Source of the DNA: Phytohabitans sp052068095
GTDB lineage: Bacteria > Actinomycetota > Actinomycetes > Mycobacteriales > Micromonosporaceae
Reading direction: 5' to 3'
Length of the DNA stretch: 64,000 nt
Assembly (NCBI RefSeq): GCF_052068095.1
Contig: NZ_JBQHDG010000004.1
Location: 372,001 to 436,000 of the forward strand
In this document: piece by piece, positions 1 through 8,660 of the stretch
Layout: the number at the start of each line of letters is the position of its first letter
Numbering within the stretch: position 1 is the stretch's first letter
Position numbers and translations under genes: made by a program
The notes under the pieces: generated by a model
Told to the model about the DNA's origin: nothing
What the model saw: the letters and a program-made list of their open reading frames with translations, nothing else
Database searches by the model: none

Positions 1-95
1 ACCTGGCCCGCCGCAAGGTGATCCGCGAGTTCCAGAGCCGGGTCGACGTGCTCGAAGGCCGGCTGCCCAGCTCACGCCTGTCCGCCGAGCGGTGA
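1..95 (+). CDS. 3' end of an unidentified gene cut by the window edge
   Basis: The frame is open from base 3 to a TGA at 93-95. It encodes 30 residues starting LARRKVIREF and ending SSRLSAER. The segment is charged and helix-prone and could be the end of a coiled coil. The next gene starts one base after the stop codon (ATG at 97), so the two are probably co-transcribed. Nothing in these 30 residues identifies a family. Confidence 0.5.
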   Translation, partial: LARRKVIREFQSRVDVLEGRLPSSRLSAER

Positions 96-96
96 C

Positions 97-759
97 ATGG
101 CACCCACCGAAGGTTGGCCCTTCCTGGTCGGCGCCGGCCGGCGCCGCGACTACAGCGTGCTCCTGGCACCAGACTTCATGCTCGCGGACTCGACACACGG
201 CCGGCTCGGCGAGGTCGTCGCGCCGACACCCGTGGACGCCCCGCCCCGTGTGATCGAGGTATCGACGAGCACCGGCCACAGGCTCGAGATCGCGTACGCG
301 ACATACCTCGTCAGTGCCGCCGACGTCGCCCAGCCGCGAGACGAGCACGGCCGGCCGCTGCGCTTCATGTACGGATTCGTCTGCCGGGCCGGCCAGATCG
401 AAACGCCCGCCACAGCCGACCTCGATGCGGCCCGGGCCGCATCGCTGGCTACGTATCGCCGGTACCTGGCAGAGGAGGACAATTTCCGCACGGCCGCTTC
501 TACGGCGTTGCCCCTGCGCTCGACCGTCACCGCCTGGCCGGTCCACGACACCCGCGGCCGCTTGGTCACCATCCACCGGCACCGCCGGTCGGTGCTGGCG
601 TGGTCCGCGGCGGCCGCCACGATCTGCGCTCTCGCCACCGCCGCAATGCTCATCGCCAGGCATGACGACGAACCCGCCCCGCACGACCGTCCCACTCCCA
701 GTCCCTCTCAGGTTCTCGTCAGCTCCGAACCAGGTGTTACCCACACCTATCCCCACTGA
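97..759 (+). CDS. Hypothetical single-pass membrane protein
   Basis: This 220-residue protein of unknown function starts one base after the stop of the upstream gene, which suggests translational coupling. Residues 1-160 are soluble and mixed in character. A hydrophobic segment at about 168-190 (AWSAAAATICALATAAMLIA) is a likely transmembrane helix. It is followed by a short Pro/Ser-rich tail (PAPHDRPTPSPSQ). The topology suggests a cytosolic N-terminal domain tethered to the membrane by one helix. I do not recognise the N-terminal domain. Its meaning would depend on the upstream partner, which lies mostly outside the window. Confidence 0.65.
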   Translation: MAPTEGWPFLVGAGRRRDYSVLLAPDFMLADSTHGRLGEVVAPTPVDAPPRVIEVSTSTGHRLEIAYATYLVSAADVAQPRDEHGRPLRFMYGFVCRAGQIETPATADLDAARAASLATYRRYLAEEDNFRTAASTALPLRSTVTAWPVHDTRGRLVTIHRHRRSVLAWSAAAATICALATAAMLIARHDDEPAPHDRPTPSPSQVLVSSEPGVTHTYPH

Positions 760-866
760 CCTCCGGACAGCGGCATGAGAGAAAGTCGGACGAGCTTCTG
801 CGCGCCCCCGGAAGCAGATCATGAGGTTGAAACCGGATTGAAGGCGCCGACTGGTTTACTTCGACG

Positions 867-2309
867 ATGTTTCAGCGTGGTAGCAGCGGACTACGTGGCC
901 TTGCCGTGGCTGGGCTGCTGATCGGGTTGCTGGTCAGCGGGTCGCCGGCCAATGCGGTGGCACCAGGCGTGGCGGTCGCCACGGGGCGCCACACCTACAT
1001 GGGCACAATCGACAGGGCTGACTTCAGGGTCGAGACGCCGCGGCGGTGGAACGGCACCCTGGTGCTGTTCAGCCATGGCAACTGGCCGGTCGGCTTCCCG
1101 CCACCCGGCGGGATCTGGCTTTCGAACCGGCCGCCGGACCGGTCCGGGACCGAGGCATGGCTGCTGGACAACGGCTACGCGCTCGCGGCTTCGAACTTCA
1201 AGGGCGTCACCGGCTTCACGATGAAGGACGCGCTTCAGGACCAGATCGCGTTGCTGGACTGGTTCGAGGCGAACGTCGGGCGACCGCACCGCACGGTTGC
1301 CACCGGGCATTCGAACGGGGCGGCGATTTCGGCATTGCTCGCCGAGCGAAACCCGCGCCGGTTCGCCGGAGTGGCGACCTCGTGCGGTGAGTTCGATCCG
1401 CCCGGGACCCTCAACACGGCGCTGGACATGCTGTTCGCGGTCAAGGCCCTGCTGGTACCGGCTGATCAGCAGGACATCGAACTGGTCCGATCCCGTGAGC
1501 CGGATCGCGGCAACGAGGTCCTGAGCAACGCGATCCGCGACGCCGTGACGACACCGCAGGGCCGCGCCCGCATCGCCCTGATCGCCGCGCTGGGCAACAT
1601 CCCGGGCGCGTTTTCCGCGCACGAGCCGGCGCCGCGGCCTGGCACCGAGGACTGGGTTCGCAAGCAGGCGGACTGGATCATGGCCTACGTCTTCTTCGGC
1701 GGACCGAAGGAGCGGACCGATCTGGAACGCCGCGCCGGCGGCAATCCCTCGTTCAATACCGGCATCGACTACCGCCGCCTGCTGAGCCGGTCCAGCCAGA
1801 CCGAGCTGGTACGCCGTGCCTACAAAGCCACGCCGGGTGCGGACCTCGACGCCGACCTGCACCGTCTCAACGCCACGCCGCGGATCGCCGCCGACCCGGC
1901 CGCCCTCGCCTACATGGAGCAGTTCGCCCTGCCGACTGGGCGGATCTCGATGCCCTTCATTACCCTCCACACCGAGCAGGATGGCGGTGCCGTCGCCGAA
2001 CACGAGCGGTGGTACGCCGGCCAGGTCCGCCGGCACGGAGACCCGGCAAACCTGCGACAGGTCTATGTGGCCCGCGGCATGCACTGCGCGTTCAGTGACG
2101 CCGAAGAGCTGGTGACCCTCCGGGCCCTGTTCGAACGGATCGACACCGGCCGTTGGCCAAACCTGAGCCCGCGCCGGCTCAACGCGGCCGCCGGCGAGTT
2201 CACCGAGCCCTTCCACCGGGTCCTGGACTTCACGACGTTCCAGGACAAGGTCATGCCTCCGGCATTCACACACTTCACCCCAGCGCGGTTCCAGCGCCCG
2301 TCACGCTAG
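867..2309 (+). CDS. Secreted alpha/beta hydrolase
   Basis: This 480-residue exported hydrolase has a clear signal peptide: an Arg-containing start, the hydrophobic run LAVAGLLIGLLVSG, then ANAVAPG as a likely cleavage region. An alpha/beta-hydrolase fold is indicated by LVLFSHGN (oxyanion region, about residue 67) and the nucleophile elbow GHSNGA (about residue 147; Ser is the predicted nucleophile). A late MHCAF segment (about residue 410) is a good candidate for the catalytic His. The substrate is unknown; an extracellular esterase or polymer-degrading role is inferred. The gene stands alone and converges with the LuxR-type regulator at 2332. No clear Shine-Dalgarno lies before the ATG. Confidence 0.85.
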   Translation: MFQRGSSGLRGLAVAGLLIGLLVSGSPANAVAPGVAVATGRHTYMGTIDRADFRVETPRRWNGTLVLFSHGNWPVGFPPPGGIWLSNRPPDRSGTEAWLLDNGYALAASNFKGVTGFTMKDALQDQIALLDWFEANVGRPHRTVATGHSNGAAISALLAERNPRRFAGVATSCGEFDPPGTLNTALDMLFAVKALLVPADQQDIELVRSREPDRGNEVLSNAIRDAVTTPQGRARIALIAALGNIPGAFSAHEPAPRPGTEDWVRKQADWIMAYVFFGGPKERTDLERRAGGNPSFNTGIDYRRLLSRSSQTELVRRAYKATPGADLDADLHRLNATPRIAADPAALAYMEQFALPTGRISMPFITLHTEQDGGAVAEHERWYAGQVRRHGDPANLRQVYVARGMHCAFSDAEELVTLRALFERIDTGRWPNLSPRRLNAAAGEFTEPFHRVLDFTTFQDKVMPPAFTHFTPARFQRPSR

Positions 2310-2313
2310 AAGT

Positions 2314-2325
2314 GCCGCAAGCGGC
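2314..2325. terminator. Small hairpin between convergent genes
   Basis: GCCGC-AA-GCGGC forms a 5-bp GC-rich stem in the 22-bp gap between the convergent genes ending at 2309 and 2332. It could act as a weak bidirectional terminator. It has no U tract, and the short stem makes this uncertain. Confidence 0.3.
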
Positions 2326-2331
2326 CGCGGG

Positions 2332-5061
2332 TCACAAGGTGAACTGCGCGAGTTCGGTTCTCCTGGTGATGCCTAGCTTCGGGTAGGCGCGGTAGAGGTG
2401 GTGTCCGACGGTGCGCGGGCTGAGAAACAGCTGGGCGGCGATGTCGCGGTTGCTGAGCCCGCCGGCCGCGAGCCGGACGACCTGGAGTTCTTGTGGGGTG
2501 AGTCGCGCGGCGGGGTCCGGGTCGTGTGGCCGGGCGACCGGCCGGTCGCCGAGGGCGGCCAGTTCGGCTCGGGCCCGCGCGGCCCAGCTGTGGGTGCCGA
2601 GCCGCTCGAATCCGGTCAGCGCGCCGGTCAGGTGCGTGTGCGCGTCGGTGCGGTGGCGTTGGCGGCGCAGCCATTCGCCGTACAGGAGTGCGGTCCGGGC
2701 GTGGTCGTACGGCCGGTCGGTCTCGTGGTGCAGCCGCAACGCGGCGTCGTAGTGCGTTTGGGCCTCGGGACCGGGGGCGAGCAGGGCGTGACAGCGGCGG
2801 GCCAGCGCGGCCGCGTGCGGTTGCCCGGTGTGTTCGGCCCAGTTGTCCAGGGCGGGCAGGTGGCGCGCGGCCCGGGTGGGCTGGCCGCTGCGTACGGCGG
2901 CTTCCACGTGATCCGGGACGGCCCGGATGAGGAAGTCCTGCCGGGCCGGGCCGGCGCATACCGCGTCGAGGGTGTCGGCCGCCGCGTCGAACTGTCCATG
3001 GCCGAGGTCGAGCAGGCCCAGCGCCCAGGTGGCCAGTGCGGCGTTGGTGGGGTGCTTCGCCTCGTTCCGGAGGATGGTCTCGGCGTACGACCGGCAGGTG
3101 TCCGCGTCGCCGGCGACCGCGGCCAGCCAGGCCGGGATGGCGTTCATGATGAGCAATTGGGTGTCCTGGCCGAGGTCGGCCGAGACCGCGAGGGCTTCGG
3201 CGACGGTGGTCCCGGCGTCGCGGAAGCGGCCGCTGAGCAGTTGGGCGATGGCCAGCGGCTCCTGCGCGTACGGCAGCCAGCCCAGTGCACCTTGCTGGCG
3301 GGCGTCGGCGACCAGCGCGTCGAGCACTTCGGTCGCGGCCTGGTCGTCGGCGACGATGAGGGCCAGGTAGCCGGCGAGGACCCGCTCGACCAGTCCGTGG
3401 ACGGTTCCGCCCTGGGCGGCGGCCACGAGCTTCCGCATCCGGGCGACGGCCGGTCGGGTGGCGCCGGCGAAAAGGTCGCCCAGCCCGATCATGCCGTCGA
3501 CTACTGGCCGCAGCGCGGACTCGGGTGGCAACGACACCGTGGCCAGCAGTTCGGCGGCCCGGCGGATCAGGTCGTGCGCGCAGGCGTCCTTGGCACACCC
3601 GATCGCGTCGGTGAGGATCGACACGGCTTGCTCGGGATGGGAGCCGACGATGGGCGCGGTGCCGTCCAGCATCAGCGCGGCCGCGGTGGCCGGGGTGTCG
3701 CGTTCGTAGGAGACCTGCGCCCGGATCCAGGCGGCCTCGGCCAGCAGGGACTCGTCGGTGCTGACGCCGGCGGAGGCCGCGGCGAGCTCGGCCGCCCGGT
3801 CGAGCCAGCTGACGTTGTAGGCGGCCCGGGCGGCGCCAATCTGCCGCCGGGCCCGGCGGTCGGGGTCGGTGCTGAGTTGGGCGGCGCGTTCGAGCGCGAT
3901 CGCGACGGCAGCCGATCCGCCCCGCTGCCCGGCGCGCAGGGCGGCCTGTTCGAGCGCGCCCGCGGCGGTCTCGTCCGGGGCCGTGGCGGCGGCAGCCAGA
4001 TGCCAGGCGCGACGGTCGGCGTACTCGTCGCCGGTCAGGGTATCGGCCAGTGCCTGGTGCGCGGCGAGCTGCCAGCTGCGCGGCGCGCCTTGGTGGGCGG
4101 CGGCCCGGATCAGTGGGTGCCGGAACGCGACCGTGTGGGCGGACAGTTCGAGCAGGTGCGCGTTCTCGGCCGGCTCCAGGTCCGCGGCGGTCAGCCCGAA
4201 TCGTTCGCCGGCGCGCAGGAGCACTGTGAGGTCGGCGGTGTCGTCAGCCGAGGCGAGCAGCAGCATTCGCTGTGTCGGCTCCGGCAGCTCGCCGATGCGG
4301 GCGCGAAAGGCATCCTGGACCTGTCTGGCGACCGGTAGCGGTTCGACGGGCAGGGACCAGCCGTGGTCGCCACCGTGGTGCCGGTCGGTGAGCGCGGCGG
4401 TGAACTCGATGATCGCCAGTGGGTTGCCTCGCGCCTCGGCCAGGATCCGCGCCCGGGTCGGGCCCGCCAGGCCACGCGCACGCTCGTTGAGCATCGCGAT
4501 GGCGCTGTCACGGTCCAACGTGGACAGCCGCACCGTGTCGATGCCCTCGGTCGGGAAGTGCCTGCTGCCGTCGCGCACGGCGAACAGCATCGCCACCGGC
4601 TCCTGTCTCAACCGGCGGGCGGCGAACATCAGCGCGTCCGCGGACGCCTCGTCGAACCACTGGGTGTCGTCGATCAGGCACACCAGCGGCCCTTCGCCGG
4701 CCAGTTCGGAGATGAGCGACAGGGTGGCGGCGCCGATCAGGAATCGCTCGACGGTGCCGGCGTCGGCCAGCCCGAAGGCGGCTCGCAGTGCCCTCGCCTG
4801 CGGCCGCGGAAGCACATCCAGGTGCTCCAGGTAGGGGTGCAGCAGCAGGTGCAGGCCGGCGAACGGTACCTCGATCTCCGACTCGATCCCCACCCCGCGC
4901 AGCACGCGCAGGCCGGCGGCGCCCGCGGCAGCGTGATCGAGGAGGGCGGTCTTACCGATCCCCGCCTCGCCGCGGATCACCAGTGCGCCCCCGGCGCCGG
5001 CGCGGGCGTCGGCCAGCAGCTTTTCGATCCGGGCCTGTTCGGCCGATCGCCCGACGATCAC
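2332..5061 (-). CDS. LuxR-family regulator with N-terminal ATPase domain (LAL type)
   Basis: This is a large ATP-binding LuxR-type transcription regulator of 909 residues from the chosen GTG. It opens with VIVGRSAEQ and a Walker A motif GEAGIGKT at residues 31-38. A Walker B-like LVCLIDDTQW follows near 126-135, then a long helical TPR-like middle. The C-terminal LuxR helix-turn-helix carries LTPQELQVVRLAAGGLSNRD (about 850-870). LAL proteins usually switch on catabolic or secondary-metabolite genes after binding ligand and ATP. The frame stays open upstream to 5445, but that would overlap the next gene. GTG at 5061 fits the domain start and has a TACTGT -10 six bases upstream, so a leaderless start is likely. 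The target genes are not evident. Confidence 0.88.
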   Translation of the reverse strand: MIVGRSAEQARIEKLLADARAGAGGALVIRGEAGIGKTALLDHAAAGAAGLRVLRGVGIESEIEVPFAGLHLLLHPYLEHLDVLPRPQARALRAAFGLADAGTVERFLIGAATLSLISELAGEGPLVCLIDDTQWFDEASADALMFAARRLRQEPVAMLFAVRDGSRHFPTEGIDTVRLSTLDRDSAIAMLNERARGLAGPTRARILAEARGNPLAIIEFTAALTDRHHGGDHGWSLPVEPLPVARQVQDAFRARIGELPEPTQRMLLLASADDTADLTVLLRAGERFGLTAADLEPAENAHLLELSAHTVAFRHPLIRAAAHQGAPRSWQLAAHQALADTLTGDEYADRRAWHLAAAATAPDETAAGALEQAALRAGQRGGSAAVAIALERAAQLSTDPDRRARRQIGAARAAYNVSWLDRAAELAAASAGVSTDESLLAEAAWIRAQVSYERDTPATAAALMLDGTAPIVGSHPEQAVSILTDAIGCAKDACAHDLIRRAAELLATVSLPPESALRPVVDGMIGLGDLFAGATRPAVARMRKLVAAAQGGTVHGLVERVLAGYLALIVADDQAATEVLDALVADARQQGALGWLPYAQEPLAIAQLLSGRFRDAGTTVAEALAVSADLGQDTQLLIMNAIPAWLAAVAGDADTCRSYAETILRNEAKHPTNAALATWALGLLDLGHGQFDAAADTLDAVCAGPARQDFLIRAVPDHVEAAVRSGQPTRAARHLPALDNWAEHTGQPHAAALARRCHALLAPGPEAQTHYDAALRLHHETDRPYDHARTALLYGEWLRRQRHRTDAHTHLTGALTGFERLGTHSWAARARAELAALGDRPVARPHDPDPAARLTPQELQVVRLAAGGLSNRDIAAQLFLSPRTVGHHLYRAYPKLGITRRTELAQFTL

Positions 5062-5067
5062 CCGTGC

Positions 5068-5073
5068 ACAGTA
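5068..5073 (-). promoter_or_regulatory. -10 element for leaderless start of the LAL regulator
   Basis: On the minus strand TACTGT is followed by six bases and then the GTG at 5061. This matches the TANNNT-N6/8-start pattern seen at several genes in this window. It supports the short start over the longer open frame. Confidence 0.5.
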
Positions 5074-5203
5074 ACAATCCGTACCGGCGCCGGACTCGTG
5101 CGCGGCCGGTACGCGTCCCGGCCGCCGCCTGGGCGAACGCCACCGCGAAAGACGGCGGTGTCGCGCGCACCAGGCGGCCAACCGTGTCCGGGTGGTCTGG
5201 CGG

Positions 5204-5653
5204 CTACCGGTCCGCCGGCGTGACCCGGAGGCTCGTGGTCTCGTAGCCGCCCCCGCCCGGGTAGACCCAGGCCCCGGTAAGGACGTCGCCAGCCTCGTTG
5301 AACGTCGCCCGCATGTACGCCGGCGAGCCCTTCTCCCCGCCCCAGATGGTGAGAACGTCACCGTCCAGCTCGTAGACGTAATCCAACGTGTCGCCCCTGT
5401 TGCCATAGAAACGGCTCTTGATGTCGACACTGGCCTTCTCCGCACCGAACGGGCGTTCCCGACCGATCACCTCCATGCCCGTGATCCGCTCGCCGTACTG
5501 CTCGAGGTCCACATCCTGGATCAGGAAGTGGCCGCCCTCCATCCAGCGGTAGGTGACCGTGCCCTCGGCGCCGCCGGTGACCTTCCAGGTGCCGACCAGG
5601 CGATCCAACGCGGCCAACTCGGCGTCCTGCACCAGCTTCGTGCTCTCGCTCAT
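5204..5653 (-). CDS. DUF1579-like small lipocalin-fold protein
   Basis: This 149-residue cytosolic protein contains the hallmark LVGTWKVTGG near residue 19, followed by regularly alternating beta strands (VTYRWMEGGHFLIQDVD, MEVIGRERPFG, DYVYELDGDVLTIWGG). The pattern is that of the DUF1579 or related lipocalin-like families, which are small beta-barrels of unknown or ligand-binding role. An AGGAG sequence lies about eight bases before the ATG. The gene is followed on the same strand by the LAL regulator, 142 bp away. A functional link between the two is possible but not shown. Confidence 0.8.
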   Translation of the reverse strand: MSESTKLVQDAELAALDRLVGTWKVTGGAEGTVTYRWMEGGHFLIQDVDLEQYGERITGMEVIGRERPFGAEKASVDIKSRFYGNRGDTLDYVYELDGDVLTIWGGEKGSPAYMRATFNEAGDVLTGAWVYPGGGGYETTSLRVTPADR

Positions 5654-5894
5654 CTCGCGGTTACTCCTCTCGGGGACCCGCCGCGGACGCGACGGCGTTC
5701 ATGATCGGAACCTACGAGCACGGCGATCAGTAACCGCATCGGTCGAAGTACTGGCAACCACGTCACCGTCGTCTTGGTGCGGGGTTCAGCCCGCGCAGAC
5801 GCTGTACGAGGTGATCTTCCAGTTCGCGTCCGAGGAGCCGCCAAGCTCGTGACACGAGGGGCGCTCTGATGGGCGACGCGTATCCTCTCCGGCT

Positions 5895-6554
5895 GTGGCG
5901 ACCTGCGACAAATGCGGCCAGCACGAGACCGACGCCTGGTACGAGTACCACTACGGCGCGCATGTGCGCACCGAACCGGCCGGGTCCTACGAAGTCACCT
6001 GGTACAGCGACATCCGGCAGGGCGGCGCGCATGTGTGCTCCCGGTGCGGTAACCGTCACGTCATGCTCCGCTACCTGCTGCCGTTCGCCCTCGTGCCACT
6101 GCTGGTGGTCGCAACGGCCTACGGCCCGGCGGTCGAGCTAAGCACCTATCTCGTTCTCGCTGTCGTACTGGCCGCGCTGACAGCCAGCGTCGGCCCGGCC
6201 GCGTGGTGGTGCGTTCAGCATGCCGCAGCCCGCTCGCGCCGGGTGATCCTCCCGGTACTGGGATTGGCACTGGTATGGGCCACGGGCACTTTCGGCCTGA
6301 TCGGTTCGTTCGCCCTCGCCATCGCCAGCGCTGAAGGCGACCTGTCCGGCTGGCCGGAGGTGTTCCTGTGGCTGCCGGTGACTGCGCAGTTGGTGCTGCT
6401 GTGGTTCCTTTGGCGGGAGCGCTCAATCCTGGTGGAGACATTGGCGTGGCGTCTGCACAAGACCCGCCTGCGGCGAGCCGGCACACCGGCATGGCGGTCG
6501 GGCCTGCGCGGCTGGAACAGCTATCAGTCCAGCCAACTGCGCAAGCCCCGCTAA
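5895..6554 (+). CDS. Membrane protein with N-terminal zinc-ribbon-like motif
   Basis: This 219-residue protein begins with ATCDKCGQHETDAWYEY and has a second pair, CSRCGNRH, near residue 47. The two CxxC pairs would suit a zinc ribbon. Three to four hydrophobic segments follow: about 54-75, 81-105, 118-142 and 155-172. A basic C-terminal tail completes it. A TATCCT -10 lies eight bases before the GTG start, so a leaderless transcript is likely. It may be a membrane-anchored zinc-ribbon protein of unknown role. No neighbour suggests a pathway. Confidence 0.7.
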   Translation: MATCDKCGQHETDAWYEYHYGAHVRTEPAGSYEVTWYSDIRQGGAHVCSRCGNRHVMLRYLLPFALVPLLVVATAYGPAVELSTYLVLAVVLAALTASVGPAAWWCVQHAAARSRRVILPVLGLALVWATGTFGLIGSFALAIASAEGDLSGWPEVFLWLPVTAQLVLLWFLWRERSILVETLAWRLHKTRLRRAGTPAWRSGLRGWNSYQSSQLRKPR

Positions 6555-6586
6555 GGCTCCAACGTCTCTGGGGTGCTGGATGCGGT

Positions 6587-6592
6587 TAGGGT
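6587..6592 (+). promoter_or_regulatory. -10 element for leaderless DinB gene
   Basis: TAGGGT is followed by seven bases and then GTG at 6600. No good -35 was found at 17-18 bp. The spacing repeats that at other genes here and favours the GTG over the ATG-like start at 6573. Confidence 0.45.
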
Positions 6593-6599
6593 TTACCGG

Positions 6600-7073
6600 G
6601 TGACGGACCGAAAGCCGCCCGGAATCTCGGCCGACGAGAAGACCACGCTAGTCGGATTCCTGAACTACCTTCGCGATGCGATCACCGCCAAGGCGACCGG
6701 CGTACCGGAACCTCAGGTCCGCACTCCCGGCGTGCCCTCCGGCACCAGCCTGCTCGGACTGATCAAACACCTGACATCCGTCGAGCGCTACTACTTCCAG
6801 GGCGCAGACGTCCGCAACTGGGCCGCAACGTTCAAGCCGACCAGAAAAGACACAGTAGACAGTGTGCTCGCCGGCTACCGGCAGGCGGTCGCCGAGGCGA
6901 ATGCCGTGATCGAGTCATGCGACGACCTCGCTCAACCGGTTCCGAGATCAGTGAACGCGAAGTCAGCACCATCGATGCGCTGGCTCCTCACGCACATGAT
7001 CGAAGAAACGGCTCGGCACGCCGGGCACGCCGACATCCTCCGGGAACAGATCGACGGTGCGACGGGCCGATGA
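6600..7073 (+). CDS. DinB-family protein
   Basis: This is a four-helix-bundle DinB/DUF664-type protein of 157 residues from GTG 6600 (166 if started at 6573). It shows the family pattern: an N-terminal VGFLNYLRDAI helix, then SLLGLIKHLTSVERYYF with a metal-ligand His, and finally WLLTHMIEETARHAGHADIL, where the spaced His residues would complete a three-His metal site. Many relatives act as thiol-dependent transferases or have unknown substrates. The substrate here cannot be told. A TAGGGT element seven bases upstream supports the leaderless GTG start. Confidence 0.88.
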   Translation: MTDRKPPGISADEKTTLVGFLNYLRDAITAKATGVPEPQVRTPGVPSGTSLLGLIKHLTSVERYYFQGADVRNWAATFKPTRKDTVDSVLAGYRQAVAEANAVIESCDDLAQPVPRSVNAKSAPSMRWLLTHMIEETARHAGHADILREQIDGATGR

Positions 7074-7128
7074 ATAGCTATGAGAGGGCGTTCCGGGAGG
7101 CTATGTCCGTTATGACCCTGGCGTTGGG

Positions 7129-7378
7129 TTAGGACCACCGGTGGGCGGGCCGGGCGAGAGTGAACAGGCCGGCCTCGGCCTCGGTCAGAACGCCGCGGGC
7201 GACGAGGCGTTTGAGTTTGGCGCGGAGCCCTTCGACGTCTTTGGCGGCGGTGCCGATACCCAGCGCATGGCAGATGTCCTTGGCGCGTAGTCCACTGAGG
7301 TCGGTGGTGGCGAACACGGCGAGGATCTGCTGGTAGGCCGGGCTGGCCACGGTCACGTCCGCCGGCGGTGGGCTGCCG
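7129..7378 (-). pseudogene. C-terminal remnant of an accessory-element-associated protein
   Basis: The minus strand encodes about 80 residues with a compact winged-helix-like segment: AYQQILAVFATTDLSGLRAK, then HALGIGTAAKDVEGLRAKLK and a tail ending GLFTLARPAHRWS. I recall similar tails at the ends of actinomycete proteins near insertion sequences, but I cannot name the family firmly. Upstream the frame runs into antisense of the phosphotransferase gene, so only the 3' part seems to survive. It lies in the gap between the DinB and APH-like genes. Confidence 0.45.
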
Positions 7379-8506
7379 TTGGCGGCGCCGGCGAGGCGCA
7401 GTCTCCTCCACGAGGCGGACACGTGCCGTCGGGTCTTGACAGGTTCCCGTGTCTGGATCACCATCGTCCAGTGCGGGCAAGGTAACCAATGCGGAACTGG
7501 TCCTACTAGGTCGCTGCTCGACTGGCTTGAGAAACAGCTCGGCCATCGCATGATGGTCACAGGCGTTCGTTCTCTGCACGACGGGGAAAGCCCGTGGTGG
7601 ATCGATGTGACGACGCCCAACGAGTCGCCCTTCTCGGTGGTCCTTCGGTCCCCGAGCAGCAGAATCCGTCCCGATATGATTGCGACCAACGCAGCGGCGC
7701 TTGCCGTCGCCGAGAAGTATGGCTTGCCGGCTCCTCGGCTGCTCGCCAGCGATCTCGACGGCCGGTCCACCGGAGGCGTGGCAGCGACGTTGGAGACGGC
7801 GCTGCCGGGCAGCAGTGCGCTGCCGGGCACGGTTACGGCCGCGTGCCTCAAAGAAGCCGGCGCCGCGATCGCTCGGGTACACGCGATTCCCCTTGAACCA
7901 CAGGCCGATTTGCCGTTGCGGACCCGCCCTACCCAGGTCGATGACCGTGCCATGGAGCGACGCTGGGCAACCCTCTACCAGGCGTCGACTGACGTGCAGA
8001 AGCCGGCGGTCGTAGCAGCGCTGCGTGAACTGACCGGGTGGGGCGAAGACACTGCTCTGCGGGTGGCGGCCGGCGCGCGGTCGACGCCGCTGCTGCAACT
8101 CGCCGACGAACGGATCCGGGAGATCCCGCGCCCACAAGCGCGGACCGTGTTCGTCCACGGCGACGTCTGGTGGGGCAACATGCGCTGGGATGGTGAGACC
8201 TGCCTCGCGCTGATCGACTGGAAAATCGCCGGCGCCGGTGATCCGGGCGTCGACCTTGGCGAGTTGCGCATGCAGATGGCAATCCAGTACGGGCTCGATG
8301 CGCCGGCACACGTCCTCGACGGCTGGGAACGCCAGGCCGGCCGCACAGCGACGAACGTGCCTTACTGGGACGCGGTCGCCGCCCTCAACACCCCCGTCAC
8401 CATGGACGGCTGGCCCGGGTTCGACACGAACGGTCAACCCCTCGACACTCCAGCGGTCACTGCACGACGTGACGCGTTCCTCCGCGGCGCCTTCGACGCC
8501 CTTTAA
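7379..8506 (+). CDS. APH-family phosphotransferase (aminoglycoside phosphotransferase-like)
   Basis: This is a kinase-fold protein of up to 375 residues. The APH catalytic loop reads FVHGDVWWGNM (about residues 258-268; Asp is the catalytic base, Asn binds Mg). The metal-binding segment is LIDWKIAGAGDPGVDLGEL (about 278-296). Members phosphorylate small molecules such as aminoglycosides, macrolides, choline or sugars; the substrate is not predictable here. The family fold starts near LLDWLEKQLGHRMM, so the first 45 residues may not be translated. No good start codon with a Shine-Dalgarno is evident, and the upstream DNA holds a gene remnant. Confidence 0.8.
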   Translation: MAAPARRSLLHEADTCRRVLTGSRVWITIVQCGQGNQCGTGPTRSLLDWLEKQLGHRMMVTGVRSLHDGESPWWIDVTTPNESPFSVVLRSPSSRIRPDMIATNAAALAVAEKYGLPAPRLLASDLDGRSTGGVAATLETALPGSSALPGTVTAACLKEAGAAIARVHAIPLEPQADLPLRTRPTQVDDRAMERRWATLYQASTDVQKPAVVAALRELTGWGEDTALRVAAGARSTPLLQLADERIREIPRPQARTVFVHGDVWWGNMRWDGETCLALIDWKIAGAGDPGVDLGELRMQMAIQYGLDAPAHVLDGWERQAGRTATNVPYWDAVAALNTPVTMDGWPGFDTNGQPLDTPAVTARRDAFLRGAFDAL

Positions 8507-8647
8507 CGCGGGTCTCCATCACGCCGGTACATCGTCTGCCGCTCCGGCTGCGCCGAAGAGCCAAAGGCGCGAGCCAAGCTCACAGCCGTGACGAATTGCT
8601 GATCCAGGAGACGGTGTGCGGTTTGCCGCGGGGTTGGCTCGAAGCAC

Positions 8648-8653
8648 TACGCT
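8648..8653 (+). promoter_or_regulatory. -10 element for leaderless pentapeptide-repeat gene
   Basis: TACGCT is followed by seven bases and the GTG at 8661. TTGCCG lies 19 bp upstream at 8623-8628. This is a plausible promoter for a leaderless mRNA. It competes with the alternative start at 8616, which has AGGAG five bases upstream. Confidence 0.45.
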
Positions 8654-8660
8654 CTGCGCC

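Noticed and set aside
891..2273. Long minus-strand open frame opposite the secreted hydrolase
   Set aside because: It mirrors the plus-strand gene, which has a signal peptide and catalytic motif. The antisense product is Arg/Gly/Val-rich and has no family motif.
2398..4338. 646-codon plus-strand frame opposite the LAL regulator
   Set aside because: It is antisense to a protein with clear Walker and LuxR motifs, and its Gly/Val/Gln-rich sequence is typical of GC-rich shadow frames.
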